Assembly (NCBI GenBank): GCA_046296295.1
Contig: JBKBLG010000002.1
Location: forward strand, 124,001 to 188,000
DNA from: UBA10646 sp046296295
Lineage (GTDB): Bacteria > Bacteroidota > Bacteroidia > Chitinophagales > Chitinophagaceae
DNA length: 64,000 bases
Direction: 5' to 3'
A model generated the notes under the pieces. It saw only the letters and a list, made by a program, of their open reading frames with translations, had not been told where the DNA came from and made no database searches. Shown here in pieces: positions 34,510 to 42,211 of this stretch (the first letter of the stretch is position 1; each line of letters begins with the position of its first letter). The position numbers and the translations under genes are program-made.

Positions 34510-36117
34510 TTAGAATGGTGCATCTTCTTCTAAGCCTTCATCAAACTCACCTGTATTCATACGGCTACCCTGTATGAAAAACCTACCGCCACTATTGCTA
34601 TCAGGTACAAAACCACCGCCGGCAGAGGCACCACCAGTGGGTAAGTTAGGTCTGAAGCCACCACTACCACCAAAGCGTGGATAGCCACCATCGGCATTGC
34701 GATCTTCAAATTTTTGTATCTCAAGCTTTGCATGCAATATCACGGTATCGAGGCTACCATTACGGTGCTTTGCAATTTTAATATGTGTTTCACCTTTAGT
34801 GCTCTCGCCCATTTCATTGGTATTCTGCTCGTAGTAATCAGGGCGATAAATGAACATTACCATATCGGCATCTTGTTCAATCGCACCAGATTCACGCAAG
34901 TCGCTCAACTGCGGTATTTTGCTTTCTTTACGACTTTCAACAGCACGACTTAACTGGCTCAGTGCCAAAATAGGAATATTGAGTTCTTTCGCCAGCTGCT
35001 TTAACCCACGGCTAATACCACTAATTTCTTGCTCACGGTTACCGTTGCGGTTATCGTTACTACCACTCATTAACTGCAAATAGTCAATGATAATCATACC
35101 AACATTGTACTTACTTACCAAGCGGCGAGCTTTGGCTCTGAATTCAAAAATATTCAGGGCCGCAGTATCATCAATGTATATTGGTGCTTGCTCTAAACGT
35201 TTGATACCTTTTGTATGCAACTGCTGATATTCATGATCTTCTAGCTTACCACGGCTAATTTTTTCCATGGGTATCTCACTCTCAGCACTTAAAATACGCT
35301 GCACCAACTGAGCGGCGCTCATTTCAAGAGAAAAGAAAGCCACTGGTGTAGGTCTACTACTGTTAAGCGCAGCATTACGTGCCAGGTTTAGTGCGAATGC
35401 CGTTTTACCCACAGCAGGGCGTGCAGCAAGAATAATTAAGTCGCTCGGTTGCCATCCGAAAGTTATCTTATCTAATGTTGGGAAGCCACTAGGCACACCC
35501 GAAATATCTTCTGTTCTTGCTCGTAATTCTTCAATTCTGTTCACGGCTTCGGCAAGTGCGTTGGTCATTTGCTTGAAGTCGCTCTTGAGAAAGTTATTGG
35601 TGATTTGATAGATCTTATCTTCTGCATCATCCATCAAATCAAACACATCTGTACTGTCTTCATAAGCTTTTGAAATAATTTCAGTGCTTACACGAATCAG
35701 TTCACGTTGAACGAAACGTTCTTTTACGATACGGGCATGTGCTTCAATGTGGGCAGTACTAACTACTACGTTAGTGAGTTTTGAAATATAGTAAGGCCCG
35801 CCTACCATATCTAACTCTTCACGTTGTTTCAAGCATTCGGCAACGGTAAGTATATCTACCGGTTGCATATTATTCACCAGTTGTGTAATGGCTCTAAAAA
35901 TGCGTTGATGAGCATCTACATAAAAACAATCGGCATGTATAATTTCTGCAACTACATCGAAGGCCCCCTTTTCAATGAGCAGTGCACCAAGTATAGCCTC
36001 TTCTAGTTCTCTGGCTTGTGGCGGTACTTTGCCATACACCATAGTACTTAAATCGAGGTTTTGTTTATTACGGCGACTAACGCCTTTCCTGTCTTTATTG
36101 ATATTGAGTCCGTTCAT
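34510..36117 (-). CDS. dnaB: Replicative DNA helicase
   Basis: A 535-residue hexameric helicase. The N-terminal helical domain starts PPQARELEEAILGALL. The ATPase domain has Walker A AARPAVGKTAFAL (residues 231-243), FFSLEMSAAQLVQRI, Walker B VGMIIIDYLQLMSG near residue 335, and LSQLSRAVESRKESKIPQLSDLRESGAIEQDADMV. The tail after about residue 470 is a Gly/Ser/Phe-rich low-complexity extension (GGSGGFRPNLPTGGASAGGG), as seen in many Bacteroidota DnaB proteins. No intein is present. Confidence 0.96.
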   Translation of the reverse strand: MNGLNINKDRKGVSRRNKQNLDLSTMVYGKVPPQARELEEAILGALLIEKGAFDVVAEIIHADCFYVDAHQRIFRAITQLVNNMQPVDILTVAECLKQREELDMVGGPYYISKLTNVVVSTAHIEAHARIVKERFVQRELIRVSTEIISKAYEDSTDVFDLMDDAEDKIYQITNNFLKSDFKQMTNALAEAVNRIEELRARTEDISGVPSGFPTLDKITFGWQPSDLIILAARPAVGKTAFALNLARNAALNSSRPTPVAFFSLEMSAAQLVQRILSAESEIPMEKISRGKLEDHEYQQLHTKGIKRLEQAPIYIDDTAALNIFEFRAKARRLVSKYNVGMIIIDYLQLMSGSNDNRNGNREQEISGISRGLKQLAKELNIPILALSQLSRAVESRKESKIPQLSDLRESGAIEQDADMVMFIYRPDYYEQNTNEMGESTKGETHIKIAKHRNGSLDTVILHAKLEIQKFEDRNADGGYPRFGGSGGFRPNLPTGGASAGGGFVPDSNSGGRFFIQGSRMNTGEFDEGLEEDAPF

Positions 36118-36416
36118 GAATTAAGTTGATCGATGTTGCCTATACAATACCCTTTTGCGTATTACCGAAATGTTAATGGGCACAAAGGGGAGGCAATATG
36201 GAAAGCATTTTTGGCCTCAAAAAATTTTTCATCAACCTTATTAATGCACTTTTTACAGCAGGTAATCACCAGCTTTCGCACATCAAAAAACACTTTATCC
36301 ACTGCTTTTTACCGCTTATGCACAATATAACATTTTTTTCCGCACAAAGGGTGGCGAAATTCACATTTTAAGGTGATAAAAAAAATTTGAAAACTTCTTG
36401 GTTGGTATTGGCTTTT

Positions 36417-36431
36417 ACACTTTCGTAAATG
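36417..36431 (-). repeat. Shortened form of the dispersed repeat, one mismatch
   Basis: ACACTTTCGTAAATG, inverted against the standard copy 11 bases further on. Confidence 0.4.
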
Positions 36432-36442
36432 ATCGTTCAAAT

Positions 36443-36456
36443 ATTTACCGTAAGGT
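36443..36456 (+). repeat. Dispersed repeat copy upstream of lpxA
   Basis: ATTTACCGTAAGGT with T in place of the outer C. Confidence 0.9.
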
Positions 36457-36551
36457 AGTTACCGTTCCTACTTGATGCAGGCAAATCATTGGTAACACAT
36501 GCCAATAGGCACAAATTTGGGCAAATACTGATGTAGTGTAGCGAATACGCT

Positions 36552-36559
36552 TATTTTTG
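36552..36559 (+). promoter_or_regulatory. lpxA: -7 promoter box of lpxA
   Basis: TATTTTTG, an exact TAnnTTTG match, followed by CAG; about 70 bases before the ATG. Confidence 0.5.
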
Positions 36560-36563
36560 CAGC

Positions 36564-36593
36564 GCCAGGCCATTATATGTACTGGCTTTTTTT
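36564..36593 (+). promoter_or_regulatory. Short hairpin with T-run in the lpxA leader
   Basis: GCCAG at 36564 and CTGGC at 36582 can pair, followed by seven T. Only five pairs, so it may be chance or a weak attenuator. Confidence 0.3.
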
Positions 36594-36629
36594 CGCTTGT
36601 AACCAAAGTGAGCAGTTTAAACTATTGGC

Positions 36630-37427
36630 ATGATTCATCCACATACCTACATTCATCCGAATGCTAAGTTGGCGCAAAACGTAAAAATCGATCCTTTTAC
36701 CGTTATACATCAAGACGTAGAAATAGGCGAAGGCACATGGATTGGTAGCAATGTTACCATTATGGAAGGTGCTCGCATTGGCCGTAATTGTCGCATCTTC
36801 CCTGGTGCAGTAATTGCAGCCATACCACAAGATCTGAAATTTGCTGGCGAACGAACTTATGTTGAAATTGGCGATAATACCACCATTCGAGAGTTTGTAA
36901 CCATTAACCGCGGTACCATAGATCGTGGTAAAACAAAAGTTGGCGATAACTGTCTTATCATGGCTTATAGCCATCTTGCACACGATTGTGTGGTAGGCAA
37001 CAACTGTGTACTTAGCAATAGCATTCAAATGGCAGGCCACGTTGTGGTTGGCGACTGGGTAATTATTGGTGGCGTTAGCGCAGTGCACCAATTTGTACAC
37101 ATTGGGAGCCATGCCTTTATTGCAGGTGGCAGCTTGGTAAGTAAAGATGTTCCTCCATTTATTAAAGCCGTTCGTAACCCTTTAAGCTTTGGCGGCGTTA
37201 ACAGTGTAGGTTTAAAACGCCGTGGCTTTACCCTACAGCAAATCAATTATATCGGCGATATTTATCGCACTATTTATAGCAAGGGTATGAACACCAGCCA
37301 AGCACTTGAATACATTGAAGAAGAACTACCCGCCACCGATGAACGTGATGATATTGTAACCTTTATCCGCGAAAGTGGTAGAGGTATCATTAAGCGTTAC
37401 ACCAAAGGTGCTAACGATGAAGATTAA
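36630..37427 (+). CDS. lpxA: UDP-N-acetylglucosamine acyltransferase
   Basis: A 265-residue trimeric left-handed beta-helix enzyme, first step of lipid A synthesis. It shows many hexapeptide repeats (IGEGTWIGSNVTI, IGRNCRIF), the acyl-ACP loop NRGTIDRGKTKVGDN, the catalytic His in AYSHLAHDC (residue 118), GGVSAVHQFVHIGSHAF and PFIKAVRNPLSFGGVNSVGLKRRGF. The C-terminal domain is helical. The ABC transporter ATPase gene starts three bases after its stop codon. Confidence 0.96.
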   Translation: MIHPHTYIHPNAKLAQNVKIDPFTVIHQDVEIGEGTWIGSNVTIMEGARIGRNCRIFPGAVIAAIPQDLKFAGERTYVEIGDNTTIREFVTINRGTIDRGKTKVGDNCLIMAYSHLAHDCVVGNNCVLSNSIQMAGHVVVGDWVIIGGVSAVHQFVHIGSHAFIAGGSLVSKDVPPFIKAVRNPLSFGGVNSVGLKRRGFTLQQINYIGDIYRTIYSKGMNTSQALEYIEEELPATDERDDIVTFIRESGRGIIKRYTKGANDED

Positions 37428-37430
37428 CTT

Positions 37431-38051
37431 ATGCTACGCATAACAGCCCACCAACTCGGCAAACGCTTCAATCGCGATTGGATTTTCAAAGGTTTTAATT
37501 ACACTTTTGAGCAAGGCCGAGCCTACGCTATTACCGGCAATAATGGCAGCGGCAAAAGTACTTTATTACAAGTACTTGCCGGTAGTATGGAGTTGAGTGA
37601 AGGTACCCTTACGGTAAATGACAACGCTAACACCATTTCTACCGAAGCACTTAGCCAACACCTTACTATTGTAGCCCCGTATTTAGAATTGATCGAAGAA
37701 ATGACAGCTACGGAAATGCTACAATTTCACTTTCAGTTTAAACCTCAACTACCGCATCATAGCATTGAACAAATAATAGACGCAGTACAACTTTCACATG
37801 CCGCTCATAAACAGATACGCTATTATAGTAGCGGTATGAAGCAACGCATTAAGCTAGCACAAGGGTTTTTTGCCCATGTTCCTATTTTAATGCTCGATGA
37901 ACCTTGCAGCAATTTAGACCGTACCGGATACGAACTTTATCAGCAACTTATTGCAGCACATGCTCACTCAAAGCTCATTATTGTGTGTAGCAATGAAACA
38001 GAAGAGTATCAGTTTTGTAACGAAGTAATTGCTATGGCACAGTACAAATAA
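37431..38051 (+). CDS. ABC transporter ATP-binding protein
   Basis: A 206-residue ATPase. Walker A is GNNGSGKST (residues 36-44), the signature is SSGMKQR (133-139) and Walker B is ILMLDEPCS (152-160). It lacks the C-terminal extensions of the larger subfamilies and resembles CcmA-like or lipid-export ATPases. No permease gene is adjacent, so the partner is unknown. Its gene is directly downstream of lpxA, which hints at an envelope-related role but proves nothing. A repeat copy at 37607 encodes Leu-Thr-Val-Asn-Asp in a strand that in the family often reads similarly. Confidence 0.85.
   Translation: MLRITAHQLGKRFNRDWIFKGFNYTFEQGRAYAITGNNGSGKSTLLQVLAGSMELSEGTLTVNDNANTISTEALSQHLTIVAPYLELIEEMTATEMLQFHFQFKPQLPHHSIEQIIDAVQLSHAAHKQIRYYSSGMKQRIKLAQGFFAHVPILMLDEPCSNLDRTGYELYQQLIAAHAHSKLIIVCSNETEEYQFCNEVIAMAQYK
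37607..37620 (-). repeat. Dispersed repeat copy inside the ABC ATPase gene
   Basis: CCTTACGGTAAATG, read as Leu-Thr-Val-Asn-Asp. Confidence 0.9.
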
Positions 38052-38255
38052 GGTAGTCGCTATAAAATAGGCCGTATTTGCTTGCCTAATGCCTTTTTCT
38101 TGTAATTTCACGCCGCCTAAAAACGTTGCATTATTGCTGCCTAAAGCTGTAATAGTACAAGTGTGCGACGCAACCATTGTTGAGCATAGAACGTTAGTTA
38201 GGACAATAAGAAGAAGCAATCCATCCAAACAAAACATTCAAAACCAATTTTTAGA

Positions 38256-39911
38256 ATGGCCGAAGTAATTCTGATGCCTCGCTTGAGCGATACGATGACG
38301 GAAGGTGTTATTGCCGCCTGGCACAAAAACGTTGGTGATACAGTAAAACAAGGCGATATACTAGCCGAAATTGAAACCGATAAAGCCACTATGGAGCTGG
38401 AAAGCTATAAAGAAGGTGTGCTTTTACATATCGGCACACCCAATGGCGGCAAGTTACAAGTGAACGATTTATTAGCCATTATTGGTACTACCGGCGAAGA
38501 TATTAGCAGCTATATTAATGGGTCAGCCAATACAGCACCCACCACTACAGCCCCTACTGAACCCACACCTGCTACTGCCCTAGCAACACCTGTAACAGCA
38601 GCGGCAACAGTAGATTACAGCAAGATGGAAGAAGTAGTGTTAATGCCTCGCCTAAGCGATACAATGACGGAAGGTGTTGTTGCAAGCTGGATTAAAAACA
38701 TTGGTGATGCTGTTAAAAAAGGCGATATACTAGCCGAAATTGAAACCGATAAAGCTACCATGGAGCTAGAAAGCTATAAAGATGGCATTCTCTTATACCA
38801 AGGTGCTAAAGCAGGCGAAAAAATTCAGGTAAACGATTTATTGGCCATAATTGGCAAAGATGGCTTAGATGTTACAGCCATTGTAAATGGATTAAAAAAT
38901 GGAGGTGCGGCTGTTGTTACAGCAAGTGAACCGGCTGCTAGTACCCCAACTATCACAAGTACTCCTGTTCCAGAAGTTGTTGTAGTGAATGAAGGCCGCA
39001 TTTTTGCGAGTCCGCTAGCGAAGAAAATGGCTGCCGAAAGAGGAATAGATTTGCGCTACGTTAAAGGTAGTGGTGATAACGGACGTATTACACGTACTGA
39101 TATTGAGAACTACACCCCGGCTAACGCTACTGTTGCGGCGGCAGCACCTACAGTTAGCCCTGTAACTACTGCTGATGTAACACCAACACCTGCTGCAACC
39201 AAAACAACCGGCAATACAAGTGCCGGCTTCGAAAGCTACGAAGAAGTACCTGTAACGCAAATGCGTAAAACCATTGCACGCCGATTAAGCGAAAGCTTAT
39301 TCACCGCACCACACTTTTACCTAACAATGAGTATTAACATGGATGCTGCTATTGCAACCCGTGCTAAACTCAACGAGCTAAGCCAAGTGAAAATTAGCTT
39401 TAACGATATGGTCATTAAAGCCGTGGCAGCATCATTAAAACAGCATCCAAAAATCAATAGTAGTTGGCTAGGCGATAAAATTCGCACCAACCATCACGTA
39501 AATATTGGTGTTGCTGTAGCAGTAGATGAGGGCTTACTGGTACCAGTAGTTCGTAACGCCGATACCAAGGGATTAAGTCAGATTGCTACCGAAGTGAAAG
39601 CTTACGCACAAAAAGCAAAAGATAAAAAATTACAACCCAGCGATTGGGAAGGAAGCACCTTTACCATCAGCAATTTAGGTATGTTTGGTATTGATCAATT
39701 TACCGCCATTATTAACCCGCCCGATGCATGTATTTTGGCAGTAGGTGGTATTAGCCAAGAGCCTATTGTTAAAGACGGACAAATTGTACCTGGTAATATT
39801 ATGAAAGTTACGCTAAGCTGCGACCATCGTGTGGTAGATGGTGCAACAGGTGCGGCATTTTTACAAACGCTTAAGAGCTTATTAGAAGAGCCATTACGCA
39901 TGTTGGTATAA
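38256..39911 (+). CDS. pdhC: Dihydrolipoamide acetyltransferase (E2) of the pyruvate dehydrogenase complex
   Basis: A 551-residue E2 chain with two lipoyl domains in tandem: the lipoylated Lys lies in ETDKATMELES at about residue 43 and again near 171. Pro/Ala/Thr-rich linkers separate them from a peripheral-subunit-binding domain (FASPLAKKMAAERGIDLRYVKGSGDNGRITRTDI) and the catalytic acyltransferase core, which ends with SCDHRVVDGATGA. The E1 and E3 genes are not adjacent. The two lipoyl domains are similar to each other at the protein level, as expected for family members with more than one. Confidence 0.93.
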   Translation: MAEVILMPRLSDTMTEGVIAAWHKNVGDTVKQGDILAEIETDKATMELESYKEGVLLHIGTPNGGKLQVNDLLAIIGTTGEDISSYINGSANTAPTTTAPTEPTPATALATPVTAAATVDYSKMEEVVLMPRLSDTMTEGVVASWIKNIGDAVKKGDILAEIETDKATMELESYKDGILLYQGAKAGEKIQVNDLLAIIGKDGLDVTAIVNGLKNGGAAVVTASEPAASTPTITSTPVPEVVVVNEGRIFASPLAKKMAAERGIDLRYVKGSGDNGRITRTDIENYTPANATVAAAAPTVSPVTTADVTPTPAATKTTGNTSAGFESYEEVPVTQMRKTIARRLSESLFTAPHFYLTMSINMDAAIATRAKLNELSQVKISFNDMVIKAVAASLKQHPKINSSWLGDKIRTNHHVNIGVAVAVDEGLLVPVVRNADTKGLSQIATEVKAYAQKAKDKKLQPSDWEGSTFTISNLGMFGIDQFTAIINPPDACILAVGGISQEPIVKDGQIVPGNIMKVTLSCDHRVVDGATGAAFLQTLKSLLEEPLRMLV

Positions 39912-39928
39912 TGCTTTAGGCTGTACAG

Positions 39929-39943
39929 CATTTACCGTAAGGT
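39929..39943 (+). repeat. Dispersed repeat copy, first half of pair
   Basis: Full consensus, 17 bases after the E2 stop codon. Confidence 0.94.
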
Positions 39944-39953
39944 ATGAAAATAT

Positions 39954-39990
39954 AAAAGTGGGGCCGATACAAAGTATCGGCCCCACTTTT
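39954..39990. terminator. Bidirectional terminator between pdhC and the AI-2E permease gene
   Basis: A perfect 17-base stem (AAAAGTGGGGCCGATAC and complement) with a three-base loop AAA; the A and T ends give T-tracts in both directions. It is flanked by an inverted pair of repeat copies. Confidence 0.92.
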
Positions 39991-40008
39991 AATATAGTGT
40001 TGTTTAAG

Positions 40009-40021
40009 CCTTACGGCAAAT
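40009..40021 (-). repeat. Dispersed repeat, G-variant, second half of pair
   Basis: CCTTACGGCAAAT, inverted against 39929, 25 bases from the stop of the minus-strand gene. Confidence 0.9.
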
Positions 40022-40046
40022 AATAAAGCACAGCAACACAGTGTTA

Positions 40047-41105
40047 TTATAGTTTTTCAACATCGTGCTGTACGGGGTCATAGTCGGCGTTAATATGCCC
40101 GAACTCGTGAATATATACCTGTACAATCAGCAAAAACATAGCGATAAGAATAGGGCCAAAAATCAACCCTATAAAACCAAACATAGGCACACCAATAATA
40201 ACCCCCAGCATGGTAATAAGCGGATGGGTATCGCCCATTTTTCGCTGAAACCAAATACGAAATACATTATCGGTAACTCCAATTACTAAAAAGCCCCATG
40301 CTAGAATGCCCACACCACGCCAAGTACTTTCTGCAAGCATAATTAAACCCAATGGAATGTAGGCCAAAGCAGATCCTACGAAAGGAACCATAGAGGCCAG
40401 AGCGGTAAGAACACACCAAAACAAGGGATCATTGGCTCCAAAAATCAAGTATCCTAATAGGCCCACCAAGCCCTGAGCTATGGCAATTAAAGGCATTCCT
40501 ATGGCATTACTTTTCACCAACGCATCTAACTGAGTACCCATGCGCCTGATATTGCTATTATGTAGTGGTAAAAAACGATATAACCAACGCTCCATTTCAA
40601 CGCCACTTACTAACATGAAATAGAGAAAGAAATACATTAAGAAAATAGTAGTGATACTATTGAATGTAGCACCTACCACACTAGGTAATACATCGGCCAT
40701 GGTGGTTACTGCTTTTTGTAGGTTCTGTTTGGTTATAATTTGTATTTGATAGTCGATCTCAATTTGCTGAAAAAATTGCTCAGTTATACGTGCTAATTGT
40801 GCACTATGCTGTACTGCGTAATTGATTTTACTCGATACCATTGTAGCCAGTACATAAATAGGTACCAATATAACAATGAAGCTTAGCAGCATCAGTAACA
40901 ATGCTGCCCAATGCCGCTTCCACTTGTTGCGATATACCAGCTTACGCATGTAAGTACGCATTAGCATGTACAAGGTTACAGCACCTAAAGCTGCTGGTAT
41001 AAAACCAAGCATTTCTACAAACAATAGTGCTGCCAAGCCTATAATAACAGCTAGATATACAATTTGCCGAAGCTTGTTATTATTTAAATATTCGGGGTGT
41101 GACAT
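40047..41105 (-). CDS. AI-2E family transporter
   Basis: A 352-residue membrane protein with about eight hydrophobic segments in the usual order, including LGFIPAALGAVTLYMLMR and MPLIAIAQGLVGLLGYLIFG. The C-terminal signature PFVGSALAYIPLGLIML, ITDN-like VTDNVFRIWFQ, and PLITMLGVIIGVPMFGFIGLIFGPILI are typical. The family was named after a putative AI-2 exporter; many members instead move ions or are of unknown substrate. Start 41105 is chosen because 25 extra residues upstream are not membrane-like. It lies 50 bases downstream of a porP-type gene, on the same strand. Confidence 0.86.
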   Translation of the reverse strand: MSHPEYLNNNKLRQIVYLAVIIGLAALLFVEMLGFIPAALGAVTLYMLMRTYMRKLVYRNKWKRHWAALLLMLLSFIVILVPIYVLATMVSSKINYAVQHSAQLARITEQFFQQIEIDYQIQIITKQNLQKAVTTMADVLPSVVGATFNSITTIFLMYFFLYFMLVSGVEMERWLYRFLPLHNSNIRRMGTQLDALVKSNAIGMPLIAIAQGLVGLLGYLIFGANDPLFWCVLTALASMVPFVGSALAYIPLGLIMLAESTWRGVGILAWGFLVIGVTDNVFRIWFQRKMGDTHPLITMLGVIIGVPMFGFIGLIFGPILIAMFLLIVQVYIHEFGHINADYDPVQHDVEKL

Positions 41106-41114
41106 ATAACTAAT

Positions 41115-41129
41115 GTACTTACGTAAATA
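41115..41129 (-). repeat. Shortened palindromic form of the dispersed repeat
   Basis: GTACTTACGTAAATA, with a decayed copy (TACCGTAAAGTA) just after it; between the porP-type and AI-2E genes. Confidence 0.35.
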
Positions 41130-41155
41130 GTACCGTAAAGTACATGCAATTATTT

Positions 41156-42202
41156 TTAAAACTTCAAACCATTTACACAACGTACTTGGTTAGCATAAGC
41201 AGAACGATGCCGCAAACTTGCTTTATACCCAATGGTAAGCTCTAAACCACCTTGCCACTGACTTGCAGACCGTAATGTACTCACATTAACATCATAACTC
41301 ACACCAATCATCAGCCGCTTAATATCCATTTTCATAACAGGTATCAGTGCATCGTTCCAACGATACATCGCACCAAAGTATAGCGTAGTTCCCCAATCTT
41401 CATTGTAGTTTCTTGCTATTTCTGTACCATACAAAAACCCTCCTAAAAATTGACGGTGCCCTCCTTGCGTAAAATAATCGGCAAACATTACCAGATTATT
41501 AACCTCCGATGTTTGCATGCTTACCCCAGCATTAAACACCAGCTTAGGATTCAGAAATACATCGCTATTACTGGTATAAAAAGCTACTTTAGGTTTATTA
41601 AAATGAAAGTAACCCGCACCTACATAATATTGTAATTCTTCGCCCCAGCTACTGGTATAGCTTAATCCTAAGCTTGCATCCCAATAGCTGAACCCTGTTC
41701 TTTCAAATGTTTGTACGGGTGCTGTTGGATTAAACTGACCTCCGAAATATTGTTCATCCATTTGGAGTTTGGTAGGATCGAACTGACTGTTCACTGGCCC
41801 TGCCATAAAGGCTACACTTAAATAATCGTCATAATTAGCACTCAGGCTCTTATGAAAGTTGAGTACCGGCAATACTTGTGTTCGTTTTAACCGAATATCG
41901 CCTGCGACGTCGTGTGTAGTTTGTAATCCTAAGGTAATCCAATCGCCATATTGGTTAAATGGAATTTTATATTCTAATCCGGCACCGCCTGTTTGAAAGG
42001 GAACAGATACTTGCCCCCATTGACTTCGGTACATACCACTCATACGAATATCGGCATTGAACACACCCGCCAAAGCTGGATTACGCAGCATAGGCATTTC
42101 GTAAAACTGGCTGAATGTAATGTCTTGTGCTATTACCCTTTGCGATACAACATTTACCGTAAGGTATAACAATACAAGTATATATATGAATTGCTTTTTC
42201 AT
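41156..42202 (-). CDS. PorP/SprF family type IX secretion membrane protein
   Basis: A 348-residue outer-membrane barrel with a signal peptide ending VIAQ. After it comes DITFSQFYEMPMLRNPALAGVFNADIRMSGMYRSQWGQVSVPFQT, the PorP/SprF family opening, and the protein ends with an aromatic strand motif. SprF-type proteins anchor or export partner proteins with a type B sorting domain and are commonly encoded next to them. The giant adhesin gene ends ten bases before its start. A dispersed repeat copy at 42151 encodes Leu-Thr-Val-Asn inside the signal peptide. Confidence 0.9.
   Translation of the reverse strand: MKKQFIYILVLLYLTVNVVSQRVIAQDITFSQFYEMPMLRNPALAGVFNADIRMSGMYRSQWGQVSVPFQTGGAGLEYKIPFNQYGDWITLGLQTTHDVAGDIRLKRTQVLPVLNFHKSLSANYDDYLSVAFMAGPVNSQFDPTKLQMDEQYFGGQFNPTAPVQTFERTGFSYWDASLGLSYTSSWGEELQYYVGAGYFHFNKPKVAFYTSNSDVFLNPKLVFNAGVSMQTSEVNNLVMFADYFTQGGHRQFLGGFLYGTEIARNYNEDWGTTLYFGAMYRWNDALIPVMKMDIKRLMIGVSYDVNVSTLRSASQWQGGLELTIGYKASLRHRSAYANQVRCVNGLKF
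42151..42165 (+). repeat. Dispersed repeat copy inside a PorP signal peptide
   Basis: Full consensus; minus strand reads Tyr-Leu-Thr-Val-Asn. Confidence 0.92.
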
Positions 42203-42211
42203 TGGTTATGG

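Larger units (their letters stand above)
36118..36629. other. Intergenic region between dnaB and lpxA
   Basis: About 510 bases between divergent genes. It holds a pair formed by a shortened repeat (36417) and a standard copy (36443), the -7 box TATTTTTG (36552-36559) and a short hairpin with T-run just before lpxA. No gene was recognised in the first 290 bases. Confidence 0.5.

Noticed and set aside
36573..37112. A 179-residue minus-strand frame
   Set aside because: It lies wholly across lpxA, which has full family motifs and normal codon use, so the other frame is a shadow.
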